From contig NZ_BMIK01000022.1 of assembly GCF_014642075.1 (NCBI RefSeq), forward strand, positions 1 to 64,000: a stretch of 64,000 nucleotides of DNA, written 5' to 3'. Each line of letters starts with the position of its first letter. Position 1 is the stretch's first letter. This DNA comes from Parapedobacter defluvii (GTDB taxonomy: Bacteria; Bacteroidota; Bacteroidia; Sphingobacteriales; Sphingobacteriaceae). A program made the translations under genes and the position numbers. The notes beneath the pieces were generated by a model. That model was not told the DNA's origin. It saw nothing but the letters and a program-made list of their open reading frames with translations, and made no database searches. Shown piece by piece: positions 54,574 through 64,000 of this stretch.

Positions 54574-54637
54574 CATGGAACCTACATGATCATTTTTATC
54601 GCCTTTAGCGTAAGGCGATGAATAGGCAGGTTTTATC
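54574..54637 (-). repeat. Structured repeat element, copy B
   Basis: On the minus strand: ATAAAACCTG, inner CGCCTTACGC...AAAGGCG hairpin, and AGGTTCCATG. The inner stem is longer than in the other copies, with matched changes on both arms (ATCGCCTT with AAGGCGAT on the plus strand), which supports a real structure. The remaining 54641-54712 shows no gene. Confidence 0.75.
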
Positions 54638-54712
54638 GATTCGTAAATCAGTGTTTAGAGGATAAGACGAGTCTATCCGCCGATGCGCTACAAAATTACG
54701 TCGATTAATGTC

Positions 54713-55825
54713 TTAGAATACCAAACATACGGGCGCGGGCACGGCAATGCGGTGCTGTGTATCGGTGAGCATACCTGTTTCTGTATTCCTTGCAAATACG
54801 ACCACTTCATCCGTATTTTGGTTGGCAACCAGCAGGTACCTGCCATCCGGCGAAATCGCAAAGTTACGGGGTACGCGCCCTAATACCGATTGATTGCCTA
54901 CCTTAACAAGCGTGCCATCTACACTCACACGGTAAATCGCCAGTGTGTTGGCGTCACCCCGATTAGAGGCATACAGAAATTTCCCATCGGGTGATAATTT
55001 GATGTCGGCAGCCCCATTTTTCCCCGAGAAGCCTTCTTCGTTTATCTCTACTTCTTGCACAGCTTTCAACTGTTCATTCTGTTGCCGATAAACCATCACC
55101 TTGGCTGTCATTTCCTGTACGAGGTAAACTACACTTCCATCTGCGGATTGCGCAATGTGCCGTGGGCCACCACCCGGTGCACTTTTAACAAAGGGCGGTG
55201 TTGCCGGAACCAATGGATGGTCCGCATTCGTCGGTTGAAAATCGTAAATATTAATCTTATCCGTTCCAAGGTCCTGCACATAGATGCGTCTTTCGTCGGG
55301 TGTAAAAAAAGCGGAATGCACATGCGGTTCCTGTTGCCTGGTTTTATCGGGCCCGCTACCCGTATGCTGAATCAATTGCTTAAGCGGACCCAGGCTGCCA
55401 TCCCGCTCAATTGCAAACACGCTGATACTGCCACCGGTATAATTAGAGGCGATAACGTGTGTTCCCCCTTTATCGGTCGTGATATGGCACGGTGCATCTC
55501 CTTGCGTCAGCTGTTGGTTCAGTAATTTGAGTTTTCCCGTTGCCTTCTCATAGGTAAAGGCGCTAGCCGCGCCTCTGCCCGCTCCATTTTCATTGACCGC
55601 GTAGACATACTTTCCATCGGTGCTAAAGGTCAGGAAGGACGGGTTTTCCGATGCTGCCGTATTTTTCAGCGTGGCACTGCCTGTAGCCGGATCGAACGCA
55701 TATACATAGATACCTTTGCTTTTCCCATTATCCGTATAGGTGCCGATCAATAGATCAATCGGGTGGTGCTGGGCAAAAATCATGGTGGGTAATGTGATTA
55801 AGAGAAACGCAATTTGTGTTTTCAT
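54713..55825 (-). CDS. Exported lactonase-family (YbhE/6-phosphogluconolactonase-like) beta-propeller protein, 370 aa
   Basis: ATG 55825 starts a signal peptide (MKTQIAFLLITLPTMIFAQ); codons upstream belong to repeat C. The seven-bladed propeller is shown by recurring patterns (IDLLIGTYTDNGKSKGIYVYAFD, PSFLTFSTDGKYVYAVNE, PDERRIYVQDLGTDKINIY, LSPDGKFLYASNRG, AISPDGRYLLVANQNTDEVVVFAR). The periplasmic location argues against a role in the pentose phosphate pathway; it probably opens other lactones or acts on muconate-type rings. Promoter and repeat C lie upstream. Confidence 0.88.
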   Translation of the reverse strand: MKTQIAFLLITLPTMIFAQHHPIDLLIGTYTDNGKSKGIYVYAFDPATGSATLKNTAASENPSFLTFSTDGKYVYAVNENGAGRGAASAFTYEKATGKLKLLNQQLTQGDAPCHITTDKGGTHVIASNYTGGSISVFAIERDGSLGPLKQLIQHTGSGPDKTRQQEPHVHSAFFTPDERRIYVQDLGTDKINIYDFQPTNADHPLVPATPPFVKSAPGGGPRHIAQSADGSVVYLVQEMTAKVMVYRQQNEQLKAVQEVEINEEGFSGKNGAADIKLSPDGKFLYASNRGDANTLAIYRVSVDGTLVKVGNQSVLGRVPRNFAISPDGRYLLVANQNTDEVVVFARNTETGMLTDTQHRIAVPAPVCLVF

Positions 55826-55852
55826 TCGAAAATGATCTATTCTTAGTTGCCA

Positions 55853-55910
55853 CATGGAACCTGCATATTCTTTGCCTTTTGTATTAGGCGTTGATAGGAC
55901 AGGTTTCATC
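55853..55910 (-). repeat. Structured repeat element, copy C, at the 5' end of the lactonase leader
   Basis: On the minus strand: ATGAAACCTG, inner GCCTAATACAAAAGGC hairpin, and CAGGTTCCATG. It lies directly after a TAGCTTTG promoter box and ends 27 bases before the lactonase start, so it should occupy the very start of that transcript. Confidence 0.75.
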
Positions 55911-55913
55911 AAA

Positions 55914-55946
55914 CAAAGCTATAACTAGAGTCAAAAACCGTACAAT
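55914..55946 (-). promoter_or_regulatory. Promoter of the lactonase gene
   Basis: On the minus strand ATTG (55943-55946) and TAGCTTTG (55914-55921, an exact match to TAnnTTTG) are 21 bp apart. The transcript would begin at about 55910. Confidence 0.6.
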
Positions 55947-56017
55947 TTAGGAAGAAGAGGGATGACGAGTGATCATCTTCTCTCCCTCTCCCCCCACTGG
56001 TTCTTCTCTTAATGCGG

Positions 56018-57073
56018 CTAATCAATACCCAATAGCCGCCGGTTGCTAGCCTCATCGGCCTTTCCTCCGGCAAAATCGTCAAACGTCTTTTCCGTTACAC
56101 GGATAATGTGATCCTGGATGAATACGGCTCCTTCACGCGCCCCATCTTCCGGATGCTTCAATGCACATTCCCACTCCATGACAGCCCAGCCTTTAAAGTC
56201 GTATGCCGTCAGCTTACTGAATATGGCTTTGAAGTCCACCTGCCCATCACCAAGCGAGCGGAATCGGCCGGCACGTTCTACCCAACCCGAATAACCTCCG
56301 TATACACCTTGCTTACCCGTGGGATTGAACTCGGCATCTTTCACATGGAACATCCGTATGCGTTCGTGGTAATGATCAATGTAGGATAAGTAGTCTAGGC
56401 ACTGTAGCACAAAGTGTGAAGGGTCGTACAACAGGCACGCTCTTGGATGATTATCTACCTTTTCCAAAAAGCGCTCATAGCTTACTCCGTCATGCAGATC
56501 CTCACCGGGATGGATCTCATAACATACATCCACACCATGCTCATCAAACACATCCAATATGGGTCGCCAGCGCCTAGCTAATTCTTCAAATCCGGTATCT
56601 ACCAATCCTTGTGGCCGCTGAGGCCAGGGGTATACGGTATGCCATAGCAGTGCCCCGCTGAAGGTACCATGCGCATTCAACTCTAGGTTGGCAGATGCCT
56701 GCGCTGCGTATTTCAGTTGCTGTACCGCCCACTCGGTCCGGGCTTTTGGATTGTTGTGGTACTGCGCAGGTGCAAATCCATCAAACAGCTGATCGTATGC
56801 CGGATGCACCGCCACCAATTGTCCCTGTAAATGCGTGGATAGTTCAGTAATCTCAAGACCAATTTCATTTGCCAACCCCTTAATTTCATCTGCATAAGTT
56901 TTGCTTTCGGCCGCCTTTTGCAAGTCAAAATAAGAGGTTGCCCATGTGGGGATCTGAATACCTTTGAATCCCAACCCCTTTGCCCACCGGCAAATGGCCT
57001 CGAAAGAATCAAACGGGGGTTGATCGCCTAAAAACTGCGCCAGGAAGATCCCTGGTCCTTTTAGTGTCTGCAT
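56018..57073 (-). CDS. Sugar phosphate isomerase/epimerase-type TIM-barrel protein, 351 aa
   Basis: ATG 57073 (MQTLKGPGIFLAQFLGDQPP); upstream in-frame codons lie in the gap after the dehydrogenase. Xylose-isomerase-like barrel with metal-binding residues in VCYEIHPGEDLHDG, LLYDPSHFVLQ, FHVKDAEF and WAVMEWECAL. Follows the Gfo/Idh/MocA gene by 38 bases; together they probably convert an unusual sugar or polyol. Substrate unknown. Confidence 0.88.
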   Translation of the reverse strand: MQTLKGPGIFLAQFLGDQPPFDSFEAICRWAKGLGFKGIQIPTWATSYFDLQKAAESKTYADEIKGLANEIGLEITELSTHLQGQLVAVHPAYDQLFDGFAPAQYHNNPKARTEWAVQQLKYAAQASANLELNAHGTFSGALLWHTVYPWPQRPQGLVDTGFEELARRWRPILDVFDEHGVDVCYEIHPGEDLHDGVSYERFLEKVDNHPRACLLYDPSHFVLQCLDYLSYIDHYHERIRMFHVKDAEFNPTGKQGVYGGYSGWVERAGRFRSLGDGQVDFKAIFSKLTAYDFKGWAVMEWECALKHPEDGAREGAVFIQDHIIRVTEKTFDDFAGGKADEASNRRLLGID

Positions 57074-57111
57074 CTTTATCTCATTTAAAATAAAACAATT
57101 ATTCTCTGCCC

Positions 57112-58275
57112 CTACACGGTAAAAGGGGTCCACTTTTCACTGCTTTCGCTGCTACGTACCACGTTATCCAGAAACGCCATTCCACGCACGCCATCGTCTA
57201 CAGACGGGAAATCGTAATCGTTGATTTCTGCTCCTGAAAGTTTTGCCCGCAGCGCATTTCCGAATAGTTTATAGAGGTTGGCAAAAGCCTCGAGGTATCC
57301 TTCCGGGTGTCCCGAAGGAGTACGGCACAGGGATGCCGCTTCAGCCGACAGCCCGGGGCCGTTTGCCCGATAGATTTGTGTAGGCTGATCCAACCACCTC
57401 ACCAGTAACGTGTTAGGCTCCTGCTGATGCCATTCCAACCCACCATTTTCTCCATAAACGCGTATCTTCAGGGCGTTTTCTTCACCAGCGGCAACCTGCG
57501 AAGCGATCAGCACCCCGCTTGCACCGTTGTCAAATTGAAGCAATACATTGCCATCGTCGTCCAATTTCCTTCCTTCAACATAGGTATACAGTGAAGCACA
57601 GAGTTGTGTGGTCTTCAGTCCCGAGATAAACTCAGCGAGATGCAGCGCATGTGTACCGATGTCGCCCATGCAGCCGGCTTTGCCTGATTTTGCAGGATCT
57701 GTACGCCAGGATGCCTGTTTGTTGCTGTCATCCTGTTCGCGACTCAGCCAGCCCTGCGGATATTCTACATAAATTTTCCGGATTTTGCCTAAAGCACCGT
57801 CGCGCACCAATTTCCTCGCCTGCCTGACCATGGGATAGCCTACATACGTATGGGTCAATAAAAATAGCAACCCCGTCTCATCCACCTTTTCTTTAAGCTT
57901 TTTGGCTTCGGCCGAATCGAAGGTCATCGGTTTGTCCAGCACAACATGGAATCCATTTTCCAGCGCCAGCATTGCCGGGCTAAAATGAACGTGATTCGGC
58001 GTAACGATACTAACAAAATCCATGCGTTCGCCTTCCGGTAATTCACGCTCCCGTTCAATCATCTCCTGATAACTCCCATACACCCGGTTCTCCGGAAGGA
58101 ACAGGGAACGCCCGCTCTCCTTGGATTTTGATGCATCTGAGCTGAACGCTCCGCAGATCAATTCAATCTGGTTATCTAACTGGGCGGCAATGCGGTGCAC
58201 TTCCCCGATGAAGGCTCCCTGGCCGCCCCCTACCATCCCCATCCTGAGTTTACGATTGATGCTGTTGTTGACCAT
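57112..58275 (-). CDS. Gfo/Idh/MocA family oxidoreductase, 387 aa
   Basis: ATG 58275. N-terminal Rossmann motif [15 protein letters not shown], then [16 protein letters not shown] with the catalytic Lys (EKP-type motif) and the [13 protein letters not shown] segment containing the catalytic His. NAD(P)-dependent oxidation or reduction of a sugar-like substrate in the cytoplasm. No Tat signal. First gene of a two-gene catabolic operon; the 247-bp divergent region upstream holds an ATCGGC/GCCGAT inverted repeat at about 58338-58364 that may be an operator. Confidence 0.9.
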   Translation of the reverse strand: MVNNSINRKLRMGMVGGGQGAFIGEVHRIAAQLDNQIELICGAFSSDASKSKESGRSLFLPENRVYGSYQEMIERERELPEGERMDFVSIVTPNHVHFSPAMLALENGFHVVLDKPMTFDSAEAKKLKEKVDETGLLFLLTHTYVGYPMVRQARKLVRDGALGKIRKIYVEYPQGWLSREQDDSNKQASWRTDPAKSGKAGCMGDIGTHALHLAEFISGLKTTQLCASLYTYVEGRKLDDDGNVLLQFDNGASGVLIASQVAAGEENALKIRVYGENGGLEWHQQEPNTLLVRWLDQPTQIYRANGPGLSAEAASLCRTPSGHPEGYLEAFANLYKLFGNALRAKLSGAEINDYDFPSVDDGVRGMAFLDNVVRSSESSEKWTPFTV

Positions 58276-58522
58276 AATTATACTGATTTTGATTTAATTT
58301 TTTTCTGCTATCGTTGGCATTACCCTTGGTTATCGGCAGCTGTTTCACGGAACCGCCGATACGCAAAAATAGCATTAATACCCAAAAAAACCTGCTTTAC
58401 TTTAAACATTTTACGAACGGGGGCAATTGTGTTAAAAATGGTTAAATTCCCGTTCTATTGCGCACAAATATGTACTTTAGCTTCTTGAATTATAAATGGG
58501 TGCCGTGTTGTTTGGAAACTAA

Positions 58523-59365
58523 ATGGTTAGGGTATTTATATCAATCGCTGTCATTTCTATATCGTTGTTAGTAGCATGTCATCGCGAAAAGCCGAAACCG
58601 TTGGCGAGATCATTTGACCGGTTTTTATACCCCGAAGATTTACAGGGAGTTGTACCTGCCGGTGTGAGCAGTGACGACAGCATCCAACTGATTAATGCTT
58701 ACATTGAACAGTGGACACGTCAACAGGCGCTATTGCATTACGCCCAGCGCAACATCAAGATTAATACGAAACGATTGGAAGCGCAAGTCGAAGAATACAA
58801 AAACGGATTGATTGTTTATGAATATGAGCAAGCATTGGTGAGCCAAAAACTTGATACGGTGGTTACCGATGCGGAAATCCGTACATACTACGATACCCAA
58901 CGGGAGTTATTCATACTCAAACAACCGATCTTGAAACTTTCTTACATTCGCTTACGCACCGATGCTCCTGAGCTGGACCGGGTAAAGCGGTTGTTTCTTT
59001 CGCCCGATTTTGAAGAACAGGATTTGCTGGAAAAATATTGTGCCCGTTACGCCATCCAATACAGCCTGCGTGACACAACCTGGCAGTATGCCGACAACCT
59101 CATAAAAAAAATCCCCCTTTCACACATCAGCGAAGAAAACTACAGCCGTACCGGGCGAATTTTTGAAATAATTGAAAATAATGAATTATATCTGATAATT
59201 TTGCACGATTCGAAGTTCAGGGATGCCCGCTCGCCGCTGTCATTGGAATATGACAACATCCGCAACCTGATTTTGAATAAACGCAAAATAGATTTGGTTG
59301 ACCAAATGCAAAAAAGCATCGTAACGGATGCCCGAAAAAAAAACAACATTGAAATATATAACTAA
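58523..59365 (+). CDS. SurA-like lipoprotein without PPIase domain, 280 aa
   Basis: ATG 58523. Lipoprotein signal (MVRVFISIAVISISLLVAC), then a helical chaperone-like core (INAYIEQWTRQQALLHYAQRN, TRLEAQVEEYKN-type helices, DAEIRTYYDTQRELFIL) typical of SurA/PpiC N-domains. The parvulin domain that normally follows is degenerate: no conserved catalytic residues are visible. It ends directly before the SurA gene (adjacent codons), so the two act together in outer-membrane protein folding. Confidence 0.75.
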   Translation: MVRVFISIAVISISLLVACHREKPKPLARSFDRFLYPEDLQGVVPAGVSSDDSIQLINAYIEQWTRQQALLHYAQRNIKINTKRLEAQVEEYKNGLIVYEYEQALVSQKLDTVVTDAEIRTYYDTQRELFILKQPILKLSYIRLRTDAPELDRVKRLFLSPDFEEQDLLEKYCARYAIQYSLRDTTWQYADNLIKKIPLSHISEENYSRTGRIFEIIENNELYLIILHDSKFRDARSPLSLEYDNIRNLILNKRKIDLVDQMQKSIVTDARKKNNIEIYN

Positions 59366-60751
59366 ATGAATAGAAATCGCTGCATTTTTCTGTTTTTGAT
59401 CCTAATAGGTATTTGCTATCGGGGATTGGCCCAGGAGGCAAAAGTAATCGACAAAGTGGCAGCCGTGGTGGGTTCCAATATCATCCTCCAATCGGAAATT
59501 GAGATGCAATATGCCCAATACCTTGCACAAGGCAATAAGGCAGATGACGATTTCAAATGTTACATCCTGCAACAGCAGCTTACCCAAAAACTATTGGCCC
59601 AGCAAGCCGCCATTGACTCCATTGATGTAAGTGAAGGCGAAGTGGATGACAACATCAATTCCCGCTTACGTTACATGTCCAACCAGGCAGGGGGACAGGA
59701 AAGGCTTGAACGGTTCCTCAATCGTTCGTTGCTTCAATACAAGGAAGAAATGCGCCCGAGTGTATATGAGCAACTGAAAGCCAACAAAATGCAGCAGAAT
59801 ATTGTATCGGGCATCGATGTGACTCCCCTCGAAGTCAAACGTTATTTTGAATCTTTGGATAAAGATAGTCTCCCTTATTTCAACACCGAGGTGGAAGTGG
59901 GTGAATTGGTTGTCTTTCCGCAGCTTACCCGTGAGGAAAAGCAACAGTTTCGTGACCGGGCAGAGGACTTACGCCGCCAGGTAGCCGAGGGGGCTGATTT
60001 TGCGACAATAGCCCGTTTATATTCGCAGGACGGCGGTTCGGCTCCCTATGGGGGTGATTTAGGTTTCCACACACGGGATATGATGGTAAAAGAATACACC
60101 GCGGTGGCTTTTCGTATGAAACCAGGCGAACTCTCGCCAGTTTTTGAATCTGAACACGGGTTCCACTTTCTGGAAGTATTAGAACGTCGCGGCGAAGAGG
60201 TCCGCACTCGGCATATCCTCGTTCAGATCAAGCCCTCGGCAGCCAGTTTGGACCGTGCCAAAACACATATCGACAGCATTTATCAGCACGTTGTTGATAA
60301 AAAAATTGATTTTTATACCGCTGCAACGCTTTATTCCGATAATAAGGAAACCAAATACAACGGGGGGATGCTGCTCAATATGGAAAACCAGCAAAGCCGC
60401 ACCACATTGATTCCCGCAGATAAACTCGATGCTTCGATATTTACGGCCATTGACACCCTGCAACCCGGACAATTTTCCCGGCCAGCCGAATTTACCGACC
60501 GGACCGGAAAAACGGGATATCGGTTTACCTATCTCAAATCGCGTACCCCTCCTCATCAGGCAAACCTTGAGCAGGACTTTGCTAAAATCAAGGAAGCTGC
60601 CCTGCAGGACAAGATCAACCGCAAGTTAAGCGAATGGTTTGAAGGTCGACGCAAGGTAACTTTCATCGATATTAATCAAGAATACCATGACTGCGACGAT
60701 CTGAAGATCTGGCTGAAAGATCAGGATGGAACAGCAGTGGCCCAGCGTTGA
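59366..60751 (+). CDS. surA: Periplasmic peptidyl-prolyl isomerase/chaperone, 461 aa
   Basis: ATG 59366. Signal peptide (MNRNRCIFLFLILIGICYRGLAQ), a SurA N-domain (IDKVAAVVGSNIILQSEIEMQYAQYL), and two parvulin domains: residues 175-275 (FATIARLYSQDGGSAPYGGDLGFHTRDMM) and 280-390 (RTRHILVQIKPS, ATLYSDNKETKYNGGMLLN). The first keeps the conserved GGDLG loop; the second is weaker. It escorts outer-membrane proteins. Pairs with the preceding lipoprotein. Confidence 0.88.
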   Translation: MNRNRCIFLFLILIGICYRGLAQEAKVIDKVAAVVGSNIILQSEIEMQYAQYLAQGNKADDDFKCYILQQQLTQKLLAQQAAIDSIDVSEGEVDDNINSRLRYMSNQAGGQERLERFLNRSLLQYKEEMRPSVYEQLKANKMQQNIVSGIDVTPLEVKRYFESLDKDSLPYFNTEVEVGELVVFPQLTREEKQQFRDRAEDLRRQVAEGADFATIARLYSQDGGSAPYGGDLGFHTRDMMVKEYTAVAFRMKPGELSPVFESEHGFHFLEVLERRGEEVRTRHILVQIKPSAASLDRAKTHIDSIYQHVVDKKIDFYTAATLYSDNKETKYNGGMLLNMENQQSRTTLIPADKLDASIFTAIDTLQPGQFSRPAEFTDRTGKTGYRFTYLKSRTPPHQANLEQDFAKIKEAALQDKINRKLSEWFEGRRKVTFIDINQEYHDCDDLKIWLKDQDGTAVAQR

Positions 60752-60755
60752 TTTG

Positions 60756-61619
60756 CTAAGCTTCAAATAGCATTTCAATAATAACCCGCCACTGAAAGTC
60801 CGGCTGCAACTGCCATATCCGGACGTAATTGCATTTTAGTTGGTCGGTTTTTGTGGCTACGGTAGCGGTGCCGTACGAGTAAGCAAGTTCTCCGCTGTAA
60901 GACCGGCTTGCTACCAATGACTCGGCCTGAATAGCCATATCCTGCTTTTTGACAAATGATAGAATATTTTCTTTGCCAACAATCGGTGTATTCCAAGGGA
61001 AATAAAAGCGGGCGTCATCTGCCAAAAATTCGCCGTAAGCGATAGCAGCGTTTGATTTTAACACGGCAGACAGCAATTGGTCGTTGCTCAATACAATTTC
61101 CTTTCGCTGCTGTATCCGCTCTTTTGTTCTGAATCTCGTATAATCTTTATCGTCAGGTTCAATGTATTTGAGTTCCGGCTCTTCTTTGCCGCCCTTGTGT
61201 TCAATCTGCGCACGTAAGTTTATCTTCCAATTTCCTTTGCGGTCGCGATGCCACACGGTAAGGTACTCGCCATACCGTTTTATCGCTCCAACACGCTGAA
61301 AGGAAAGCGAACCTACGGTTACTCCCCACTCCATACTTTTAGCTACCGCAGCGAAAGCCGGTTTCCATGTCATCACATCCGGAATATTGGGCCGGCTATC
61401 CAAGTATTCAAGTGCTCCTACCGGTGCCGGGGTGAAAAACAGTGAGTTCTTATCGACAATAGACCGCAATGCGGTATACGGCCCTTCCGTAGCCGAAAGC
61501 CGGGCGGCTGTTCGGTCTGCTGCCAGCAAACTACCGACCTTTCCAAGTACCTGCGCGAAGGACGAAGCCGACCACAGAAGAAAATAAACGGATACGAAAA
61601 TCCGGATCATGTGACTCAT
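60756..61619 (-). CDS. Exported NTF2-like (DUF4440-type) protein, 287 aa
   Basis: ATG 61619; another at 61610 would shorten the signal peptide (MIRIFVSVYFLLWSASSFAQ). Two NTF2/SnoaL-like halves: the first contains VGSLSFQRVGAIKRYGEYLTVWHRD, the second a SnoaL-like DARFYFPWNTPIVGKENILSF and RIWQLQPDFQWRVII ending. Function unknown, probably small-molecule binding in the periplasm. Follows cysS by 16 bases and may be on its transcript; converges on surA. Confidence 0.75.
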   Translation of the reverse strand: MSHMIRIFVSVYFLLWSASSFAQVLGKVGSLLAADRTAARLSATEGPYTALRSIVDKNSLFFTPAPVGALEYLDSRPNIPDVMTWKPAFAAVAKSMEWGVTVGSLSFQRVGAIKRYGEYLTVWHRDRKGNWKINLRAQIEHKGGKEEPELKYIEPDDKDYTRFRTKERIQQRKEIVLSNDQLLSAVLKSNAAIAYGEFLADDARFYFPWNTPIVGKENILSFVKKQDMAIQAESLVASRSYSGELAYSYGTATVATKTDQLKCNYVRIWQLQPDFQWRVIIEMLFEA

Positions 61620-61635
61620 CAAATTGATTCTGAAT

Positions 61636-63099
61636 TCAAATCTTATTCCAAAGTGTCCCCTCTTTACTGTCTTTGAGTTGGATACCGATCGCGCTCAGCC
61701 CCTCTCGAATGCGATCGGACGTTGCATAATCTTTATTTTGTTTGGCTTCATTGCGGAGCTCAATGATTACCTCCATTACTTTTTCAAAATCATCGGATCC
61801 TGTATTGTCATCCAATAGACCCAGTACGTCATGTACAAAATGCTGCATTAACGTACGCAATTCCTCCAATGAAAGCGGGTCTATGGTCAGTTTACCATCG
61901 TATAGGCTATTGACGATACGGACGGCCTCAAACAATTCAGCAATTAACACAGGACTATTGAAATCGTCGTCCATCGCCTCGTAGCAGCGCTGCCTCAGCG
62001 CCGCTACATCACTCTCCGCCTTTTTACCCGAAGCCTTTAATTTAGGTAGCAGTGCCATTGCGTTCATCAACCGCTTATACCCCCTATCTGCGGCCTCCAA
62101 TGCTTCATTCGAAAAATCGAGTGTGCTCCGATAGTGGGCCTGCAACATGAAAAAGCGTACCGCCATCGGCGAATACCCGCGATTCAGCAAGGGATGCGAT
62201 CCACTGAAGAGCTCATGAGGCAGGAAACCGTTACCGGCAGATTTAGACATCCGTGTGCCATTTACCGTCAGCATATTTGTATGCATCCAATACTTAGCAG
62301 GCTGGGTGTGGTTGCAAGCCTGAGACTGTGCAATTTCATTGGTGTGGTGTGTAGCAGCAAGGTCCATTCCGCCTCCATGGATATCAAACTGATCGCCCAG
62401 GTATTTGCGGCTCATTGCCGAGCACTCGATATGCCATCCCGGGAATCCCACTCCCCAAGGTGAGGGCCAGCGCATGATGTGCTCAGGCTTGGCTTTGATC
62501 CATAATGCGAAATCCAACCGACCCCGCTTTTCGTCCTGACCGTTCAGTTCCCGGGTATTGTTCAGCAGATCTTCCAATTTCCGATTGGTGAGAATGGTGT
62601 AATCGTATTCTTTTACATATTTCTCCACATCGAAATACACCGTTCCGTTTACTTCGTATGCATAACCCTGCTCCAGGATTTTCTGAACCATGGCAATCTG
62701 TTCAGAGATATGGCCCGTAGCCGTCGGCTCAATATTGGGTGGCAACGTATTAAACAGCCGCAGCACCTCGTGAAACCCAAGCGTATATTTCTGCACAATC
62801 TCCATGGGTTCCAACTGTTCCAGTTTGGCCTTTTTTGCAAACTTATCGTCTCCTTCATCGTTATCACCTTCCAAGTGTCCTGCGTCCGTGATGTTACGGA
62901 CATAACGCACCTTGTAACCCAGGTGAGTCAGGTATCGGAATATCAGGTCGAAAGACACAAACGTACGGCAATTGCCCAGATGCACATCGCTGTATACCGT
63001 GGGGCCGCACACATACATTCCGACGAAAGGCGGATTCAGCGGTTCGAACTTCTCTTTTTTTCTTGTTAACGTATTGTAAAGAACCAAACGGTTGTCCAT
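61636..63099 (-). CDS. cysS: Cysteinyl-tRNA synthetase, 487 aa
   Basis: ATG 63099. Class I signatures: [19 protein letters not shown] (HIGH box as HLGN; zinc Cys in YVCGPT), [10 protein letters not shown] (second zinc Cys), and the TRMSKSAGN loop. The C-terminal DALR region follows. Charges tRNA-Cys. Normal length. It follows der on the minus strand with an 18-base gap. Confidence 0.98.
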   Translation of the reverse strand: MDNRLVLYNTLTRKKEKFEPLNPPFVGMYVCGPTVYSDVHLGNCRTFVSFDLIFRYLTHLGYKVRYVRNITDAGHLEGDNDEGDDKFAKKAKLEQLEPMEIVQKYTLGFHEVLRLFNTLPPNIEPTATGHISEQIAMVQKILEQGYAYEVNGTVYFDVEKYVKEYDYTILTNRKLEDLLNNTRELNGQDEKRGRLDFALWIKAKPEHIMRWPSPWGVGFPGWHIECSAMSRKYLGDQFDIHGGGMDLAATHHTNEIAQSQACNHTQPAKYWMHTNMLTVNGTRMSKSAGNGFLPHELFSGSHPLLNRGYSPMAVRFFMLQAHYRSTLDFSNEALEAADRGYKRLMNAMALLPKLKASGKKAESDVAALRQRCYEAMDDDFNSPVLIAELFEAVRIVNSLYDGKLTIDPLSLEELRTLMQHFVHDVLGLLDDNTGSDDFEKVMEVIIELRNEAKQNKDYATSDRIREGLSAIGIQLKDSKEGTLWNKI

Positions 63100-63117
63100 G
63101 GGCGCGAAAATACGAAT

Positions 63118-64000
63118 TTATTTCTGCCTGAAATACACCTGTACAGGAACACCCTCGAAATCGAAGTTTTCACGCAGCTTGTTCTCTACAAAGCGTTTGT
63201 AAGGCTCTTTGATGTATTGCGGCAGGTTGCAGAAAAAGGCAAACATCGGCGACTTCCCCGTCAATTGGGTTACGTATTTAATTTTGATGTATTTGCCTTT
63301 GGTAGCCGGAGGTGGGTAATTTTCGATGATGGGCAGCATCACGTCATTCAGTTTTGACGTGGGCACCTTTTTTGTCTTATTTTGATATACGCGGGTTGCT
63401 ACTTCAATCGCCTTAAAAATCCGCTGTTTTTCGGTGACCGAAGTAAAAACAATCGGTACATCTGAAAACGGTGCGATTTTCTCGCGGATGAGGTCTTCAA
63501 ATACCTTGGTGGTTTTGTGGTTTTTCTCGATAAGATCCCACTTATTCACCAAGATCACAATTCCCTTTTTATTCTTTTCAGCAAGATGGAAAATATTGAT
63601 ATCCTGTGCTTCAATGCCTTCAGTCGCATCCAGCATGAGGATGACCACATCTGATTCTTCCAAGGCTTTGATGGTCCGCATGACGGAATAAAACTCAATG
63701 TTTTCTTTTACCTTTGCCTTACGCCGCAACCCTGCTGTATCAATGAGAATAAAATCGTGTCCGTACTGATTATAGTGTATGCGGATGGAATCCCGGGTAG
63801 TACCCGCCACGGGGGTCACGATATTGCGCTCTTTACCAATCAAGGCATTGATCATCGAAGACTTGCCGACATTCGGCCGGCCAACGATGGTAAACTTCGG
63901 TCGATCTTCGGTTTCCTCCTCCTCCTGCTCAAAGTGCTTGACCACTTCGTCCAGCAGCTCGCCGGTGCCCGAACCCGTCATTGATGAGAGCGGATAAATT
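63118..64000 (-). CDS. der: GTPase Der, 3' part (partial, extends beyond window)
   Basis: The frame runs in from the right edge ([18 protein letters not shown]) and stops at 63118; about 294 residues are present, i.e. the end of the first and the whole second GTPase domain plus the KH-like domain. Second-domain motifs: [16 protein letters not shown] (P-loop), [19 protein letters not shown] and the C-terminal KH segment ([34 protein letters not shown]). Essential for 50S ribosome assembly. The first GTPase domain lies outside the window. Confidence 0.97.
   Translation of the reverse strand, partial: IYPLSSMTGSGTGELLDEVVKHFEQEEEETEDRPKFTIVGRPNVGKSSMINALIGKERNIVTPVAGTTRDSIRIHYNQYGHDFILIDTAGLRRKAKVKENIEFYSVMRTIKALEESDVVILMLDATEGIEAQDINIFHLAEKNKKGIVILVNKWDLIEKNHKTTKVFEDLIREKIAPFSDVPIVFTSVTEKQRIFKAIEVATRVYQNKTKKVPTSKLNDVMLPIIENYPPPATKGKYIKIKYVTQLTGKSPMFAFFCNLPQYIKEPYKRFVENKLRENFDFEGVPVQVYFRQK

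Noticed and set aside
55950-55995. Terminator after the TIM-barrel gene
   Set aside because: Only about five bases pair well and there is no T-tract; support is too weak.
1-64000. tRNA attachment site for the island
   Set aside because: No tRNA cloverleaf was seen at either visible island edge; the true left end is outside the window.

Overview
This 64-kb window looks like a chromosomal segment of a Bacteroidota bacterium, most likely of the order Sphingobacteriales (a Pedobacter/Parapedobacter/Olivibacter-like organism). The reasons are: a LytS-type one-component-propeller kinase paired with a LytTR regulator, a TPR-CHAT protein beside an ECF sigma factor, OmpA and collagen-like lipoproteins, weak or absent Shine-Dalgarno sites, and several promoters of the Bacteroidota form TTTG-N(17-23)-TAnnTTTG. 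The placement is from memory of gene families; no database search was possible. No rRNA, tRNA or CRISPR array was seen.

Region 1 (1 to about 8.4 kb) is visibly AT-richer than the rest and has the character of a defence/genomic island. It starts with a decayed serine recombinase, then carries an unknown gene, a TPR + HEPN (LA2681-type) protein, and a tightly packed four-gene operon: an unknown basic protein, a P-loop ATPase with a YGNGKT Walker A, a large protein with a C-terminal PD-(D/E)XK nuclease signature, and a D12-class DNA adenine methyltransferase. I do not recognise this four-gene set as a named system; it is the best candidate for a new restriction-like defence system. The island edge (8.36-9.05 kb) holds a terminator, a perfect 21-bp palindrome, and two convergent gene remnants (GIY-YIG nuclease and RpoA-CTD-like protein) that have both lost their 3' halves at a shared junction.

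Region 2 (9.1-35.4 kb) is dominated by cell-surface and signalling genes. A SRPBCC protein is followed by a propeller histidine kinase and LytTR regulator, a remnant of another regulator, and then a five-gene minus-strand operon: two collagen-like lipoproteins, an outer-membrane beta-barrel, a 2165-residue secreted protein and a fibronectin-III protein. Next come a lipoprotein, an anti-sigma-like TPR protein and an ECF sigma factor (minus strand), divergent from a PKD-domain protein and an exported TPR-CHAT protease (plus strand), then an OmpA protein. A 21-bp-period direct repeat upstream of the giant operon may be a regulator site.

Region 3 (35.4-64 kb) is mostly core metabolism and housekeeping: yegP-like, ilvE, miaA, CCA-type nucleotidyltransferase, pdxA, rsmA, two 2-hydroxyacid dehydrogenases, a UbiA-like protein, acs, a phosphoesterase, a complete seven-gene Mrp cation/proton antiporter operon, a lactonase, a two-gene sugar-catabolism operon, a SurA pair, cysS and the 3' part of der. 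A short structured element occurs three times (9121, 54574, 55853), always in the same orientation upstream of a minus-strand gene, and may be a cis-acting RNA or a REP-like repeat.
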